Assembly: GCA_963753185.1 (NCBI GenBank) | Contig: CAVWBO010000007.1 | Span: 2,542,001-2,606,000, forward strand | Direction of reading: 5' to 3' | DNA length: 64,000 nt | From: SZUA-442 sp963753185 | GTDB taxonomy: Bacteria; Actinomycetota; Acidimicrobiia; Spongiisociales; UBA5794 | Part shown: in pieces, positions 28,387-37,615 of the stretch | How the letters are laid out: the number at the start of each line of letters is the position of its first letter | Position numbering within the stretch: the first letter of the stretch is position 1 | Program-made: the position numbers and the translations under genes | The notes under the pieces: generated by a model | The model's database searches: none | The model's input: only the letters and a program-made list of their open reading frames with translations | What the model was told of the DNA's origin: nothing

Positions 28387-28457
28387 GTCGGCCCATCGAA
28401 CGGCATCGGTCCGCTCCCGTCGGTGTATCGCCCGGTCCCGTGGGGAATGGGAATGCC

Positions 28458-30107
28458 CTACCGGGGTGAACCGTCGCCGGCGTTGCCATCCAATGCGGAC
28501 AGGGCATCGAGAAGTGCCCGTCTCGCCACCTCAGCGTCCTCCCCGGCCAGTGATGCCGGATCGAGCTGGAGGTTGAAGCCGCTGCCTGCGGCATTGATGG
28601 CGTTCCCCGCCCTCTGTTCCATCGTGCCGACCACTTCGTAGGTAAACAGCTTGTGGGAGATGCCCTTGACCTGGACATCTCCGACGGGGCGGCAGTAGAT
28701 CTCATCCTTGACGAGTGAGTAGGTCTCGTGGGAGATGTGAATCTGGTCCGGCTGTGCCGTGGATTCCAGCCTCGACGCGATATTGACCGACCCGCCCACG
28801 ATGGTGTAGTCCATGCGGTCCTCGGAACCGAAGTTGCCGACCGTGCAGTAACCGGTGTTGATGCCCATCCGGACCCGCAGCTTCGTCGAGTCCGTCATCT
28901 CGGCCCAGCCCTCGCAGAGGTCGCGGATCCGTTCGCGCATTCGAACGGCCATGCGGACACAGGAAAGGGCATCCTGCTTTCGGCCCTTCGTCTCGGGATC
29001 GCCGAAGAAGATCATGATCCCGTCGCCTATGAACTTGTCGATCGTCCCTCCGTACTCGTCGGCGATCTTCGCCATCTCCGACAGGTATGAGTTGAGGATC
29101 TCGCTCAATCGCTCTGCTTCGAGGCGATCGGTGAGGTCAGTGAAACCGAGGATGTCGGAGAAGAAGACGGTGAGCTCCTTGCGATAGGACTCGACCCTGA
29201 CCTCCCTCCTCCCCTCGAAGATCGAGTCGTACACCTGGCGGGATAGGTACTTCGCGAGCTTCGCCGACAGCGCCTCGAGTTGATCGTTCTTCTCGTTGAG
29301 CGATTTGTTGGCGAGATGGAGGGCCTCCTCGGCCCGCTTGCGTTCCGTGATGTCCCTGACGATCCCAATGAATACGGGCTCGGAACCCGTCGACGCAGTC
29401 GCCAGTGACAGTTCGATCGGGAACTCGCGTCCGTCCCTGTGCAGCCCGGCGAGTTCGACGGTGCTCCCGATGACATGTCGCTCACCGCCTGCGACGACCC
29501 GCTCGATGCCTGCTCCGTGTCGATCGCGGAAGCGCTCGGGGACGATTGCGGTGAGGGGTTCGCCAAGCATCTCGTCGGCGGTGTAGCCGAAGAGATCCGT
29601 GGCGTGCCTGTTCCAGACGAGGACTCGGCCCTCGTGGTCGACGGAGATGATGGCGTCGTTGGCTGCGGCCAGGATGGCCTCGAGCCGGTGTGTGGTGTTC
29701 GTCAGCTCGCGGGTCACCGCCACGTGTTCGGACACATCCCTGATGATCCCGCTGAAGTACTGGTCCCCTTCGGACGTCCACGTGGCGAGGGACAGCTCAA
29801 TGGGGAACTCGCTTCCGTCACTGCGCAATCCCGCCACCCGGACGGTCGACCCGATGATGCGTGTCTCGCCCGTCTCCACCACACGGGCCATGCCTGCCGT
29901 ATGTGCTTCGCGGAAGCGCTCGGGGAGCAGGATCGTCAGCGACTCCCCGATCACGTCGGTGGCTTCATGGCCGAACATCCGTGCTGCGGCGGGATTCCAG
30001 GTGATGATGGAACCCTTGCTGTCAGCGGTCACGATCGCATCGGTCGCGGACTCGATGATCGCCTCGACCTTGGCGCGGCTGCCGTGCATGTCAGTGTTTC
30101 TACTCAC
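28458..30107 (-). CDS. PAS-PAS-class III adenylate cyclase
   Basis: 549 residues from ATG 30107, no membrane segment. Two tandem PAS domains (about residues 12-130 and 138-260) are clear internal duplicates: each has a PERFR motif, an IIGSTV/VIGSTV strand and EFPIELSLAT. A coiled stretch (ALHLANKSLNEKNDQLEALS) leads to the cyclase domain from ~290: metal Asp residues in FFSDILGFT and FIGDGIMIFFG, Lys in IDKFIGDG, DYTIVGGSVNIASRLE with the transition-state Asn/Arg. The Lys and Asp-Tyr-Thr pattern fits ATP as substrate. A sensor of redox, light or ligand is plausible; no PAS cofactor residue is certain. Confidence 0.9.
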   Translation of the reverse strand: MSRNTDMHGSRAKVEAIIESATDAIVTADSKGSIITWNPAAARMFGHEATDVIGESLTILLPERFREAHTAGMARVVETGETRIIGSTVRVAGLRSDGSEFPIELSLATWTSEGDQYFSGIIRDVSEHVAVTRELTNTTHRLEAILAAANDAIISVDHEGRVLVWNRHATDLFGYTADEMLGEPLTAIVPERFRDRHGAGIERVVAGGERHVIGSTVELAGLHRDGREFPIELSLATASTGSEPVFIGIVRDITERKRAEEALHLANKSLNEKNDQLEALSAKLAKYLSRQVYDSIFEGRREVRVESYRKELTVFFSDILGFTDLTDRLEAERLSEILNSYLSEMAKIADEYGGTIDKFIGDGIMIFFGDPETKGRKQDALSCVRMAVRMRERIRDLCEGWAEMTDSTKLRVRMGINTGYCTVGNFGSEDRMDYTIVGGSVNIASRLESTAQPDQIHISHETYSLVKDEIYCRPVGDVQVKGISHKLFTYEVVGTMEQRAGNAINAAGSGFNLQLDPASLAGEDAEVARRALLDALSALDGNAGDGSPR

Positions 30108-30171
30108 CGGACGCGGAGATTACAAGCGAGGACCCCACCGGCCGGCTCCATCGCGAGCCGACCGATGGCGT

Positions 30172-30909
30172 TCACACCTCTCGACGCTCGAAGCGCTTCA
30201 CCGCGACGACGAGGATCACCGCGCTCAGGAGAACGGTCGCCGCAAGCGAACGCCAGTACACGAACTCGCCGCCGCGGATGAGCGCGTCGAGCGCACCGGA
30301 GAGGTCGCTGGGGAGCCACGGTGAGACCGGCCGCAAGAGGGTCAGCACGGCTACGAGGATGAGGGCGCCCAAGGTCAGCAGGGCGGCCGTGACGACCTTC
30401 CGCACGATCGAAGCCATCAGGCACACGACGACAACGGCGAATGCGAGATAAACGCAGTGGAGGAGGACACCGACGAGGAACGGGACGAAGTCGACCCAGC
30501 CGAGGAGAACGCCTGTGCCGACGTATGCGATCACGGCACCGAACGTGAACCCCGCGCCCGCCGCGAGTGCGTTGACCACGAGTCGAGGGGTGAGGAGGGC
30601 GGGAATGGATGCCCTGGTGCGGAAGAACACCGAGAGCTCGGTGTTCGAATCGAGCGCGAGCGCGGACGCGGCGATGAATGCGACAGCGAGGATGCCGAGT
30701 TGCTGGGCGTTTCCGACGTACTGGAGGATTCCGTCAGCGGGCACGAACTCGGGGAGGGTCGGCCCCTCCGGGTCGACCCGCTCGAGGATCTCTGGCAGGT
30801 ACCGCGCCGTGAGGGGGCCGAGCAGTCCGAAGAACCCGTAGACCGCTGCGAGGATGAGCCACCGCATGGAACGGACGAGCCTGACGATCTCGAGACCCCA
30901 CAGCGTCAC
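30172..30909 (-). CDS. ABC-2 type transporter permease
   Basis: 245 residues from GTG 30909, overlapping the TGA of the ATPase gene (GTGA). Six hydrophobic segments are visible (e.g. WLILAAVYGFFGLLG; LGILAVAFIAASALAL; FLVGVLLHCVYLAFAVVVVC; LLTLGALILVAVLTLL). It begins WGLEIVRLVRSMRW, as do small ABC-2 exporters. With the ATPase it forms an export system of unknown cargo. Confidence 0.85.
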   Translation of the reverse strand: MTLWGLEIVRLVRSMRWLILAAVYGFFGLLGPLTARYLPEILERVDPEGPTLPEFVPADGILQYVGNAQQLGILAVAFIAASALALDSNTELSVFFRTRASIPALLTPRLVVNALAAGAGFTFGAVIAYVGTGVLLGWVDFVPFLVGVLLHCVYLAFAVVVVCLMASIVRKVVTAALLTLGALILVAVLTLLRPVSPWLPSDLSGALDALIRGGEFVYWRSLAATVLLSAVILVVAVKRFERREV

Positions 30910-31784
30910 TTCGTCACCTCCAGGAAGACCTGTTCGAGGGACTCGGTCTCCGGCTGGATGGAAACGATCGGATGGCCGAGGCGGGCCAGGAGGGGAACGA
31001 GGGACCGTTCGGCTGCAGGCATGTCGGACACGGCGACGACGATCCTGCGGTCGGAGTCGATCGTGGCGTCCGACGCCCATGCTTGTGCGGCGATGGCCGA
31101 GGCGGCCTCCTCCTCGCCTCCGCGCATCGACACCATGATCACGTTCCCTGACCGCCCAGCGAGCAGTCCAGACAGGGAGCCCTGATAGATGAGCGAGCCC
31201 TGCCTCAGGATCCCGATCTCGTCGCTGACCTGCTGGACGTCACCGAGGATGTGGCTCGAGAAGATGACCGTGGCGCGACCCTTGATTCGGTCCACGAGGT
31301 CGAGAACCTCACGCCTTCCGGCAGGATCGAGCGCAGCAGCAGGCTCGTCGAGCAACAAGACCTCGGGCTCCCCGATGACGGCGGCCGCGATGCCGAGCCG
31401 CTGGAGCATGCCTCGCGAGAAGCCCTTCACGGTGCGGTCCGCTGCCTCCGACAGGCCCGCCTCGTCCAGGACCGCGGACACGTCCGCATCCGTCGCATCG
31501 GGTGCGGTGAGATGGCGGGCGAGCTCGACGACCTCACGTGCCGTGAGCCACGGGTCGAACTTCGGTGTGTCCGGTAGCACCCTGACCCTGTCTGAATCGA
31601 CCGTTGCGGTTCCGGAAGAAGGTCTACGAAGCCCGGCGAGGATGCCGAGAAGCGTCGTTTTGCCAGCCCCATTCGGGCCGACGAGTCCGTAGACGGTTCC
31701 GCGAGGAACGACCAAGTCGATGCGGTCGAGCGCCACGGTGTCCCCGTAGCGCTTCGTCAACCCTTCGGTCGCAACGATCGGCAC
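30906..31784 (-). CDS. ABC transporter ATP-binding protein (CcmA-type)
   Basis: 292 residues from ATG 31784. Walker A GPNGAGKTTLLGIL near residue 36, signature FSRGMLQRLGIAAAV, Walker B VLLLDEPAAALDPAG, switch His in IFSSHILGD. The ~80-residue C-terminal part (RSGNVIMVSMRGGEEEAA through LEQVFLEVTK) is usual in ABC-2 export ATPases. Partner permease is directly downstream. Confidence 0.92.
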   Translation of the reverse strand: MPIVATEGLTKRYGDTVALDRIDLVVPRGTVYGLVGPNGAGKTTLLGILAGLRRPSSGTATVDSDRVRVLPDTPKFDPWLTAREVVELARHLTAPDATDADVSAVLDEAGLSEAADRTVKGFSRGMLQRLGIAAAVIGEPEVLLLDEPAAALDPAGRREVLDLVDRIKGRATVIFSSHILGDVQQVSDEIGILRQGSLIYQGSLSGLLAGRSGNVIMVSMRGGEEEAASAIAAQAWASDATIDSDRRIVVAVSDMPAAERSLVPLLARLGHPIVSIQPETESLEQVFLEVTK

Positions 31785-31985
31785 CGCACCCTCCGCGCAT
31801 CGTCGTCACGTCACCATTGCAGCGAGAACCGTTTCGACGAGATTACCTCGAGGACACGGTCGCGATCTCAACGCAACGGTAGCGGCCCGAGATCGCATCG
31901 GTATCTTCGGCAAGCACGGCACGCAGCCGGGTCTCGCCCTCCCACCGAGAGCCGGCTTCCCTACCGTGCTCCGCGGTCACGACGA

Positions 31986-33506
31986 TCATGGCCGGTTCCG
32001 TGACCACTCGGTTTTCGTGGCGAGGGCAACCGACTTGTAGGCGCCGTCGTAGATGCCGATCGACTTGTTCTTGATGATGCCATCCGCATACATCGTGAGG
32101 AGATCCTCCTCACGAGCCAGGAGGTCGATGGCGTGGAGCGTTTCGGGGATCGTCCGGGTCTCGACCGTCCCATCGCCGATCTCGGCCGAACGAATGGCTC
32201 CCCATGCCTCGTGTCCACCGACGCGTTCGTTGAAGATCTTCGGCACGGGGTAGAACGCCAGCTCGGAAGGCTTGGTGATCATGACGTCGACGACGCGCAT
32301 CAAGTAGTTCGTTGCATACACGGCGTGGAATGTGTTGTCGAAGACGAACACGTGGATACCGGTCGTCGACCCGTGGCGGATGTCATCGGCCACCCCCCGG
32401 GCCGCGTCCCAGGTTGTGTGAACGTGTACCTCGTCGCGCACCGAGCCCAACTCGGCCTCGAGCCAGTCCCAATTCTCGAGGTGGTCGCCGAGGTTGACCA
32501 GCAAGGTCGCCTCTCCGGACCGCACCATGGGGACCATGTGGTCGACGATGGCCTTGAACAGCTCACGCTGGGCTCCGGCCCCGCCCATGGTGAGCAGGAA
32601 TCGGCGCGGCTCGCCTGCCGCCATGCGCTCCAGACGCGCCGCGCAGTCGACCTCGATGTTATCGACGAGCTCATGGTCGACGTGGTGACCGACGAAATGC
32701 AGGGCTTCGGAGGGCACTGGCCGAAGGATGCGATTGCCCTCATCGAATCCGCGCATCGTGCGGAAGCCGTAGTAGCCCGACGGTGACTGCACCGCGTGCT
32801 GGGCGCCCTCGATCAGTTGAAACGCCATGGGCCAGTTGTCGAACATCATGTCGACGACCTGTGTCATGTCCCCGGCCACGGCGCCCATCGTGTTCCACAT
32901 GTGCGAGCCGAGGAGGGGCGTGTCGGCGGGCAGGGATCGATGGAGATCGGCGAACAGCTCACTCATCCGGAAGTCACGTGCATTGGCCTTGAGAAAGCGC
33001 CACGGCCACCCAACGGCGAACGTGTTGAGTGCCCACCACAGACCCGGGATGGTTCGATCCCCCGTGGTCACCGATTCCCACACGTACCGGTTGAACAGGG
33101 GACTCCGCTGGGACAGACGCGACATCTTCGAGTAATTGGTGTTCCACCAATTGATGACGTCCGTCGAAATGCCGGGGATAGCGAGGAGATCGAGCCAATA
33201 CGGGGTGTACCCCATCGCCTTTGCGGCTGAAGCCCCTGCCATGGCGATCCGGTAATGTCCGAAGCCCATGCGGACCGTGGCGCAGATGACGCCGCGCTCG
33301 GGATCGACCGGATCGCCTCCGGCATCACGGGCGATGTCCCGGAGCCCGAGGACGTCACCGAGGTACGGATTGTCGACGAGGGACAGGTCGAAATGCTCGC
33401 CGGGTTCGTAGTCGAACTTGTCGATGAACATCTGCTGCCACCCACGGGCGCGTCGCGCATGTGCGGCGCTGATCGCGTTGCCGTAGAGCGAGAATCCGTC
33501 TGCCAC
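31986..33506 (-). CDS. GT-B/GT28-like glycosyltransferase, uncharacterised
   Basis: 506 residues from GTG 33506, chosen because AGGAAAGGA precedes it; GTG 33554 is an alternative with no site. The N-lobe has VRMGFGHYRIAMAGASAAKA, the glycine/His donor loop of GT28-like enzymes, and LLAIPG. The C-lobe begins RRFLLTMGGAGAQRELF, and the nucleotide-sugar site is VVDVMITKPSELAFYPVPK with a late acidic residue, again GT28/MGDG-synthase-like. I infer a glycosyltransferase. It stands divergent from the DeoR regulator of the galactoside operon across a ~150-base promoter region, so it may use or make a galactose-containing product. Confidence 0.55.
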   Translation of the reverse strand: MADGFSLYGNAISAAHARRARGWQQMFIDKFDYEPGEHFDLSLVDNPYLGDVLGLRDIARDAGGDPVDPERGVICATVRMGFGHYRIAMAGASAAKAMGYTPYWLDLLAIPGISTDVINWWNTNYSKMSRLSQRSPLFNRYVWESVTTGDRTIPGLWWALNTFAVGWPWRFLKANARDFRMSELFADLHRSLPADTPLLGSHMWNTMGAVAGDMTQVVDMMFDNWPMAFQLIEGAQHAVQSPSGYYGFRTMRGFDEGNRILRPVPSEALHFVGHHVDHELVDNIEVDCAARLERMAAGEPRRFLLTMGGAGAQRELFKAIVDHMVPMVRSGEATLLVNLGDHLENWDWLEAELGSVRDEVHVHTTWDAARGVADDIRHGSTTGIHVFVFDNTFHAVYATNYLMRVVDVMITKPSELAFYPVPKIFNERVGGHEAWGAIRSAEIGDGTVETRTIPETLHAIDLLAREEDLLTMYADGIIKNKSIGIYDGAYKSVALATKTEWSRNRP

Positions 33507-33584
33507 CCGCGTCCTTTCCTCGGAGTTCACGATCGTACCGGTATCGACGTTCACTTGCGAGTTCCGAAATCAAAGTCCGCGTAT

Positions 33585-33624
33585 TGTTTACGACTTGACA
33601 ATCAAACACAAGGTTCCGTAAGTT
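33585..33624 (+). promoter_or_regulatory. Promoter/operator candidate upstream of the DeoR gene
   Basis: A consensus -35 box TTGACA at 33595-33600 is followed after 18 bases by TAAGTT (33619-33624), a weak -10. Overlapping it is an inverted repeat TGTTT (33585-33589) / AAACA (33604-33608), and GTTCCG occurs twice nearby (33561 region and 33614 region). DeoR-family proteins often bind such AT-rich repeats at their own promoter; autoregulation of the galactoside operon is an inference. Confidence 0.45.
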
Positions 33625-33658
33625 GAGGGAGTAGAACCACCATCGGGACCAAGAAGGC

Positions 33659-34447
33659 ATGGACCGCACCGTCCCACCAGAACTCCGCCGCGAGAAGATC
33701 CTCTCCCTCGTTCGCGAGCGCGAGTTCGTGCGAGTGGGCGACCTGAGTGACATGTTCGGGATATCCGAGGTCACGGTCCGCAGCGACCTCGATCTCCTGC
33801 ACACATCGGGATCGCTCCAGCGTATCCACGGCGGTGCCGTCGTTCGGGCACCCATCTCTCGCACGGAACGGTCCCTCGAGGAATCGAGCGTCAGCGCAGC
33901 CGACGAGAAGGCAGCGATCGGGCGCCGAGCCGCAGCGATGGTGTCGAACGGCGAGACGATCATCATCGATGTCGGATCCACCACCACCGCCCTGGCTCGC
34001 GCACTCGTCCGACGAACCGACCTGCGCGACATCGTGATCTTCACGAGCGCCATCAACGTCGCGCTCGAACTCGAGACTGCGATCCCCCGCTTCACCGTCG
34101 TCGTCACGGGGGGCACGCTCCGGCCACTCCAGCATTCGCTCGTCGATCCGATGGCCAACCACATCCTGGAGCGCCTGAACGTCGCCACCGTCTTTCTCGG
34201 GTGCAACGGCGTGCACCCGGACGAGGGCATCACCAACCTCAACTTGCCCGAAACCGCCGTCAAACGACACATGCTCGACGCGGCGCAGCGGTGCGTGGTC
34301 GTCGCCGACGGCTCGAAGGTCGGAAACATCAGTGTTGTGAAGATCGCAGACATCGACACCGTCGACGTGCTCGTCACCGGAGCATCAGCGCCCGTGGAGG
34401 CTCTGTCCGAGATCGGGACACGAGGACCGGATGTCGTCGTCGCGTGA
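33659..34447 (+). CDS. DeoR/GlpR-family transcriptional regulator
   Basis: 262 residues from ATG 33659. N-terminal winged helix: RREKILSLVREREFVRVGDL, recognition helix SEVTVRSDLDLLHTSG, and the family tag IHGGAVV. The C-terminal sugar-phosphate-sensing domain (DeoRC) has IIIDVGSTTTALARAL and LGCNGVHPDEGIT, VVVADGSKVG. The binding lipoprotein gene follows 40 bases later, so it most likely represses the alpha-galactoside operon until a phosphorylated galactose or tagatose derivative appears. Confidence 0.9.
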   Translation: MDRTVPPELRREKILSLVREREFVRVGDLSDMFGISEVTVRSDLDLLHTSGSLQRIHGGAVVRAPISRTERSLEESSVSAADEKAAIGRRAAAMVSNGETIIIDVGSTTTALARALVRRTDLRDIVIFTSAINVALELETAIPRFTVVVTGGTLRPLQHSLVDPMANHILERLNVATVFLGCNGVHPDEGITNLNLPETAVKRHMLDAAQRCVVVADGSKVGNISVVKIADIDTVDVLVTGASAPVEALSEIGTRGPDVVVA

Positions 34448-34487
34448 GAGAGGAAATGAGGGGCACCAGCCCCGACAAGGAGGACGA

Positions 34488-35867
34488 ATGGCGAAACGAC
34501 TGACCATGCTGTTGTTCGTGCTGGCGCTCATAGCGACCGCATGCTCGAGCAGCTCGGATGACACCACCACGACGGCCGCTCCGGATGACACCACCACGAC
34601 GGCCGCTCCGGATGAGACCACGACGACGGCCGCCTCTGGCGGCGACGATGACGGGGCTGAAGAGATCACGCTCCGATGGCGCACCCGGCCGGACAACGAT
34701 CAGGAAGCAGCCGTGTACCAGTCGGTCAGCGACACGCTCGATGCGGAGTTCACGAACGTGACGCTGAGCTATGAGCCCGGCGGTACGGAGACCGAGGGCT
34801 ACCAGCAGGCGCTGCTCACGCAGCTGTCCGCAGGTCAGGCACCGGACGTCTTCTGGATCCCCGGTGCCGACATCGCCGAGTTCGCGTCCAAGGGCGTGAT
34901 CCTCGACATGCGTTCGCTCGCTGACGCGGATGCCGACTACAGCGACGCCGACTTCTATCCCGGCCCGATGGAGCAGCTCACGACGGATCCGGCCACCGGT
35001 CAGCCCGGCTCGCCGCTGTGGGGTCTGCCCCGCGACGTCTCGGCCTTCGGCCTGTACCTGAACCTCGACCTGATCGCAGAGGCTGGTGCAGACGACCCGC
35101 GCGCTCTCGCCGAAGCCGGCGAATGGGACTGGGATGCGTTCAGCGGGGTTGCTGCTGACATCGCAGCGCTCGATGCGCAGATCTTCGGCTACGGACAGAG
35201 TTCGTGGTGGGGACCCGTCGGCTGGTGGCTGAACTCCGCAGGCGGCGGCTTCTTCAACGATGCCCGCGACGCATGCGGCCTCGACTCGCCCGAGTCGATC
35301 GCCGGTCTGACCGCTTTCCGTGATTTCTACGCCACGGGCGCAGGTTTCACCTACGGTGAGGATCCGGAACCGGTGTTCAAGGCCGGGAACATCGGCATGT
35401 TCCAGAACGGGCGGTGGGCGACCCCCGGTATACGTGAGGTCGACTTCGCCTGGGACGTCGTGAAGCTGCCAGATGGCCCCGGTGGGCCGTCGAACTGGCT
35501 CTTCTGGGGCGCCTATGTCGTGAATGCGAACACGGAGAACCCCGAAGCCGCGTGGCAGTTGGTGCGTGCACTGACCTCCGCCGAGGTCCAGGCAGAGGTG
35601 GCCGAGCTCGGCGCCAATATTCCGAGCCGTGTTAGCCAGGAGGCACTCGATGCCTTCCTGACCTTTACGCCGCCGGAGAACAACCAGGCCTTCCTCGACG
35701 GCCTCAGCGAGAACCCGGTCACGGAAGCTCCGCTGTGGAATGGCAACTGGCCCGCATACCGCGACGAGATGAACACTCGTGTCAACGCGGTTGTGACCGG
35801 AGACCTGTCCATCGAGGAGTACCAAGCCAATATCTGCACCGACCTGAACCAGTTCTTCGACAACTGA
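34488..35867 (+). CDS. Sugar ABC transporter substrate-binding lipoprotein (family 1)
   Basis: 459 residues from ATG 34488, AAGGAGG upstream. Signal peptide LLFVLALIATAC gives lipidation at Cys19, followed by a three-fold Asp/Thr repeat linker (residues ~24-50). The mature domain is SBP_bac_1: ITLRWRTRPDNDQEAAVYQ, LLTQLSAGQAPDVFWIPG, GLPRDVSAFGLYLNLDLI, and the C-terminal FQNGRWATPGI and NPEAAWQLVRALTS. Downstream GH36, galT and galK indicate that the ligand is an alpha-galactoside such as melibiose or raffinose. Confidence 0.92.
   Translation: MAKRLTMLLFVLALIATACSSSSDDTTTTAAPDDTTTTAAPDETTTTAASGGDDDGAEEITLRWRTRPDNDQEAAVYQSVSDTLDAEFTNVTLSYEPGGTETEGYQQALLTQLSAGQAPDVFWIPGADIAEFASKGVILDMRSLADADADYSDADFYPGPMEQLTTDPATGQPGSPLWGLPRDVSAFGLYLNLDLIAEAGADDPRALAEAGEWDWDAFSGVAADIAALDAQIFGYGQSSWWGPVGWWLNSAGGGFFNDARDACGLDSPESIAGLTAFRDFYATGAGFTYGEDPEPVFKAGNIGMFQNGRWATPGIREVDFAWDVVKLPDGPGGPSNWLFWGAYVVNANTENPEAAWQLVRALTSAEVQAEVAELGANIPSRVSQEALDAFLTFTPPENNQAFLDGLSENPVTEAPLWNGNWPAYRDEMNTRVNAVVTGDLSIEEYQANICTDLNQFFDN
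34557..34637 (+). repeat. Three 27-bp tandem coding repeats in the lipoprotein linker
   Basis: Units at 34557-34583, 34584-34610 and 34611-34637; the first two are identical and the third has a few changes. Each encodes Asp-Asp/Glu-Thr-Thr-Thr-Thr-Ala-Ala-Pro/Ser. It is a flexible tether that can change length by slippage. Confidence 0.85.
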
Positions 35868-35879
35868 TCAGACTCGACT

Positions 35880-35909
35880 GGGAGGGGTGGGGTAGGCCCC
35901 ACCCCTCCC
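35880..35909 (+). terminator. GC-rich hairpin after the sugar-binding protein gene
   Basis: A perfect 13-base stem (35880-35892 and 35897-35909) closes a four-base loop, starting 13 bases after the lipoprotein stop and ending before the permease start at 35932. No T-run follows. As in the peptide-type operon at 20961, it probably reduces read-through so that binding protein exceeds permease. Confidence 0.72.
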
Positions 35910-35931
35910 CCGCCCGCGCGAGGATGGCCCC

Positions 35932-37614
35932 GTGACCACGCCCACCGAAACGCCAACCATCCGCACCACCCCGACCGCGTCCACGGCACAGCCGGCGTGG
36001 CTGTTGGCTGTGATCGGCTGGCAGGCGGTAACGGCTATCGGGGCCATCCTGCTCGCCGCGGGGATGGCGATCGGGGCGGTCTTCTCATTTAGTGGGGTCG
36101 CATTGTGGATCGCCGTCGGCTTCGCAGTGGGCGTGGCCGTGACGGCGATGTGGGCGATCCCAAACCTTCTCAACCATCGCAACCGGGGCCGGACAGCGGC
36201 CACACTGCTCCAATACACCCTCCTCGTCGTGGGAACCGTGGGCGCACTCCACTCGATGGAGATGTTCCGCGGCATCGACGCCGTCGCGAACAACTTCCGG
36301 AGTCGGTGGTACTTGAGCGTCATCATTGTCGTGGGCTGGATCGTCTACTCACAGGCGAACCGGTTCACGGTGTCCGAACGGTCCGTCGCCCGGATCGGTC
36401 GGTGGATCATGCTGGCGGGCGCCACGATCCTCGCCTTGTCCCTCGGCATCGTTCCCGGAGCGATCGAGTTCGCCCGGCGCCTGGTCGGGCTGGAGGCGGC
36501 GGGGCTTACCTTGGTGGCCGTGCTCTCGGGATCGGCATTCGTGCTGCTCCGGCGCAAGGAGGCCGCCGAGCTCTTCCGAACGACTGCGGAGGAATCCGAA
36601 GCCGTCGATGGCTATCTGTTCGTGTCGCCGAACGTGTTCGGCTTCCTCCTATTCTTCGCCTTTCCCTTACTGTTCTCGCTGTTCATCTCCTTCACTGATT
36701 GGGATGGTCTCACCGCAATCGAATTCACGGGCATCGACAACTACGTCCGCATCTTCAGCCTCCAGTTCGCGACCGTCGATGCCGGGCAGGCCGCGTCCGA
36801 CGTCCTCTCGACCGGGTACAGCCAGGCCTTCCGTTTCGGCGACGTCATTATCGGCGCCCGAGATCCGAACTTCTGGATCGGCATGCGCAACATCATCTTC
36901 TTCGCCGTTGTGGCGATCCCGCTGGCGACATTCCCTGCGCTGCTGCTCGCCGCCTTGCTCAACTCGAAGATCCCCGGCATGAAGGCCTTCCGGGCGATCT
37001 ACTTCATCCCCTACGTCGCAGGCCTCCTCGGAGTCCTCCTCATCTGGAAGCAGCTCTACAACGCAGCGATCGGGTTCATCAACTACTTCATCCTGCGTTC
37101 CGTCGAGTTCATCAACTCGATCACGCCGTTCGATTTCACCGCACCGCAGCCGCAATGGCTCTCGGACCCCAACTTCGCCATGTGGTCGATCATCATCTTC
37201 TTCGCCTGGTTCATGACGGGATACAACGCGGTTCTCTTCGTCGCCGGCATGCAGGGCATCCCCGGTTCGCTGTACGAGGCCGCAGAGATCGACGGCGCGA
37301 CGTGGTGGACCAAGTTCCGCAACATCACCGTGCCCCTGCTGCGACCGACGACGTTCTTTGTAGTCGCCACCACGACGATCCTTGGGCTGCAGATCTTCAC
37401 CGAGCCGTACACGCTCATGGGTCCCCAGCTGCCGCCGTCGGGACCCAACAACGCAACGCTCACGCCGGTCATCCAGCTCTACCAAGAAGGGTTCAATCGA
37501 TTCAACCAGGGTTATGCCAGCGCCATCGCCTGGGTGTTGTTCATCTTCATCTTCGGCGTGACGCTCCTGAACTTCTGGCGCCAGCGTCGGGCCGAAGAGG
37601 AGGGAATCGGCTGA
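35932..37614 (+). CDS. Sugar ABC transporter permease (MalF-like) with N-terminal membrane extension
   Basis: 560 residues from GTG 35932. The C-terminal ~330 residues are a normal MalF-type permease: DGYLFVSPNVFGFLLFFAFP, ISFTDWD, and the EAA loop LYEAAEIDGATWWTKFRNIT. Usual family length is about 290-310. The first ~220 residues form a separate block with some six hydrophobic segments (e.g. WLLAVIGWQAVTAIGAILLA; LLQYTLLVVGTVGALHSM; WYLSVIIVVGWIVYS), which I do not recognise. It works with the next permease; the ATPase is not encoded nearby and is probably a shared MsmK-like protein. Confidence 0.9.
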   Translation: MTTPTETPTIRTTPTASTAQPAWLLAVIGWQAVTAIGAILLAAGMAIGAVFSFSGVALWIAVGFAVGVAVTAMWAIPNLLNHRNRGRTAATLLQYTLLVVGTVGALHSMEMFRGIDAVANNFRSRWYLSVIIVVGWIVYSQANRFTVSERSVARIGRWIMLAGATILALSLGIVPGAIEFARRLVGLEAAGLTLVAVLSGSAFVLLRRKEAAELFRTTAEESEAVDGYLFVSPNVFGFLLFFAFPLLFSLFISFTDWDGLTAIEFTGIDNYVRIFSLQFATVDAGQAASDVLSTGYSQAFRFGDVIIGARDPNFWIGMRNIIFFAVVAIPLATFPALLLAALLNSKIPGMKAFRAIYFIPYVAGLLGVLLIWKQLYNAAIGFINYFILRSVEFINSITPFDFTAPQPQWLSDPNFAMWSIIIFFAWFMTGYNAVLFVAGMQGIPGSLYEAAEIDGATWWTKFRNITVPLLRPTTFFVVATTTILGLQIFTEPYTLMGPQLPPSGPNNATLTPVIQLYQEGFNRFNQGYASAIAWVLFIFIFGVTLLNFWRQRRAEEEGIG

Positions 37615-37615
37615 C

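Noticed and set aside
31785..31985. Small gene or RNA in the ~200-base gap
   Set aside because: No frame with a start signal, no clear stem; I see nothing supportable.
34557..34637. CRISPR-like short tandem repeats
   Set aside because: Three 27-base units with no spacers, in frame inside a lipoprotein linker; a coding minisatellite.
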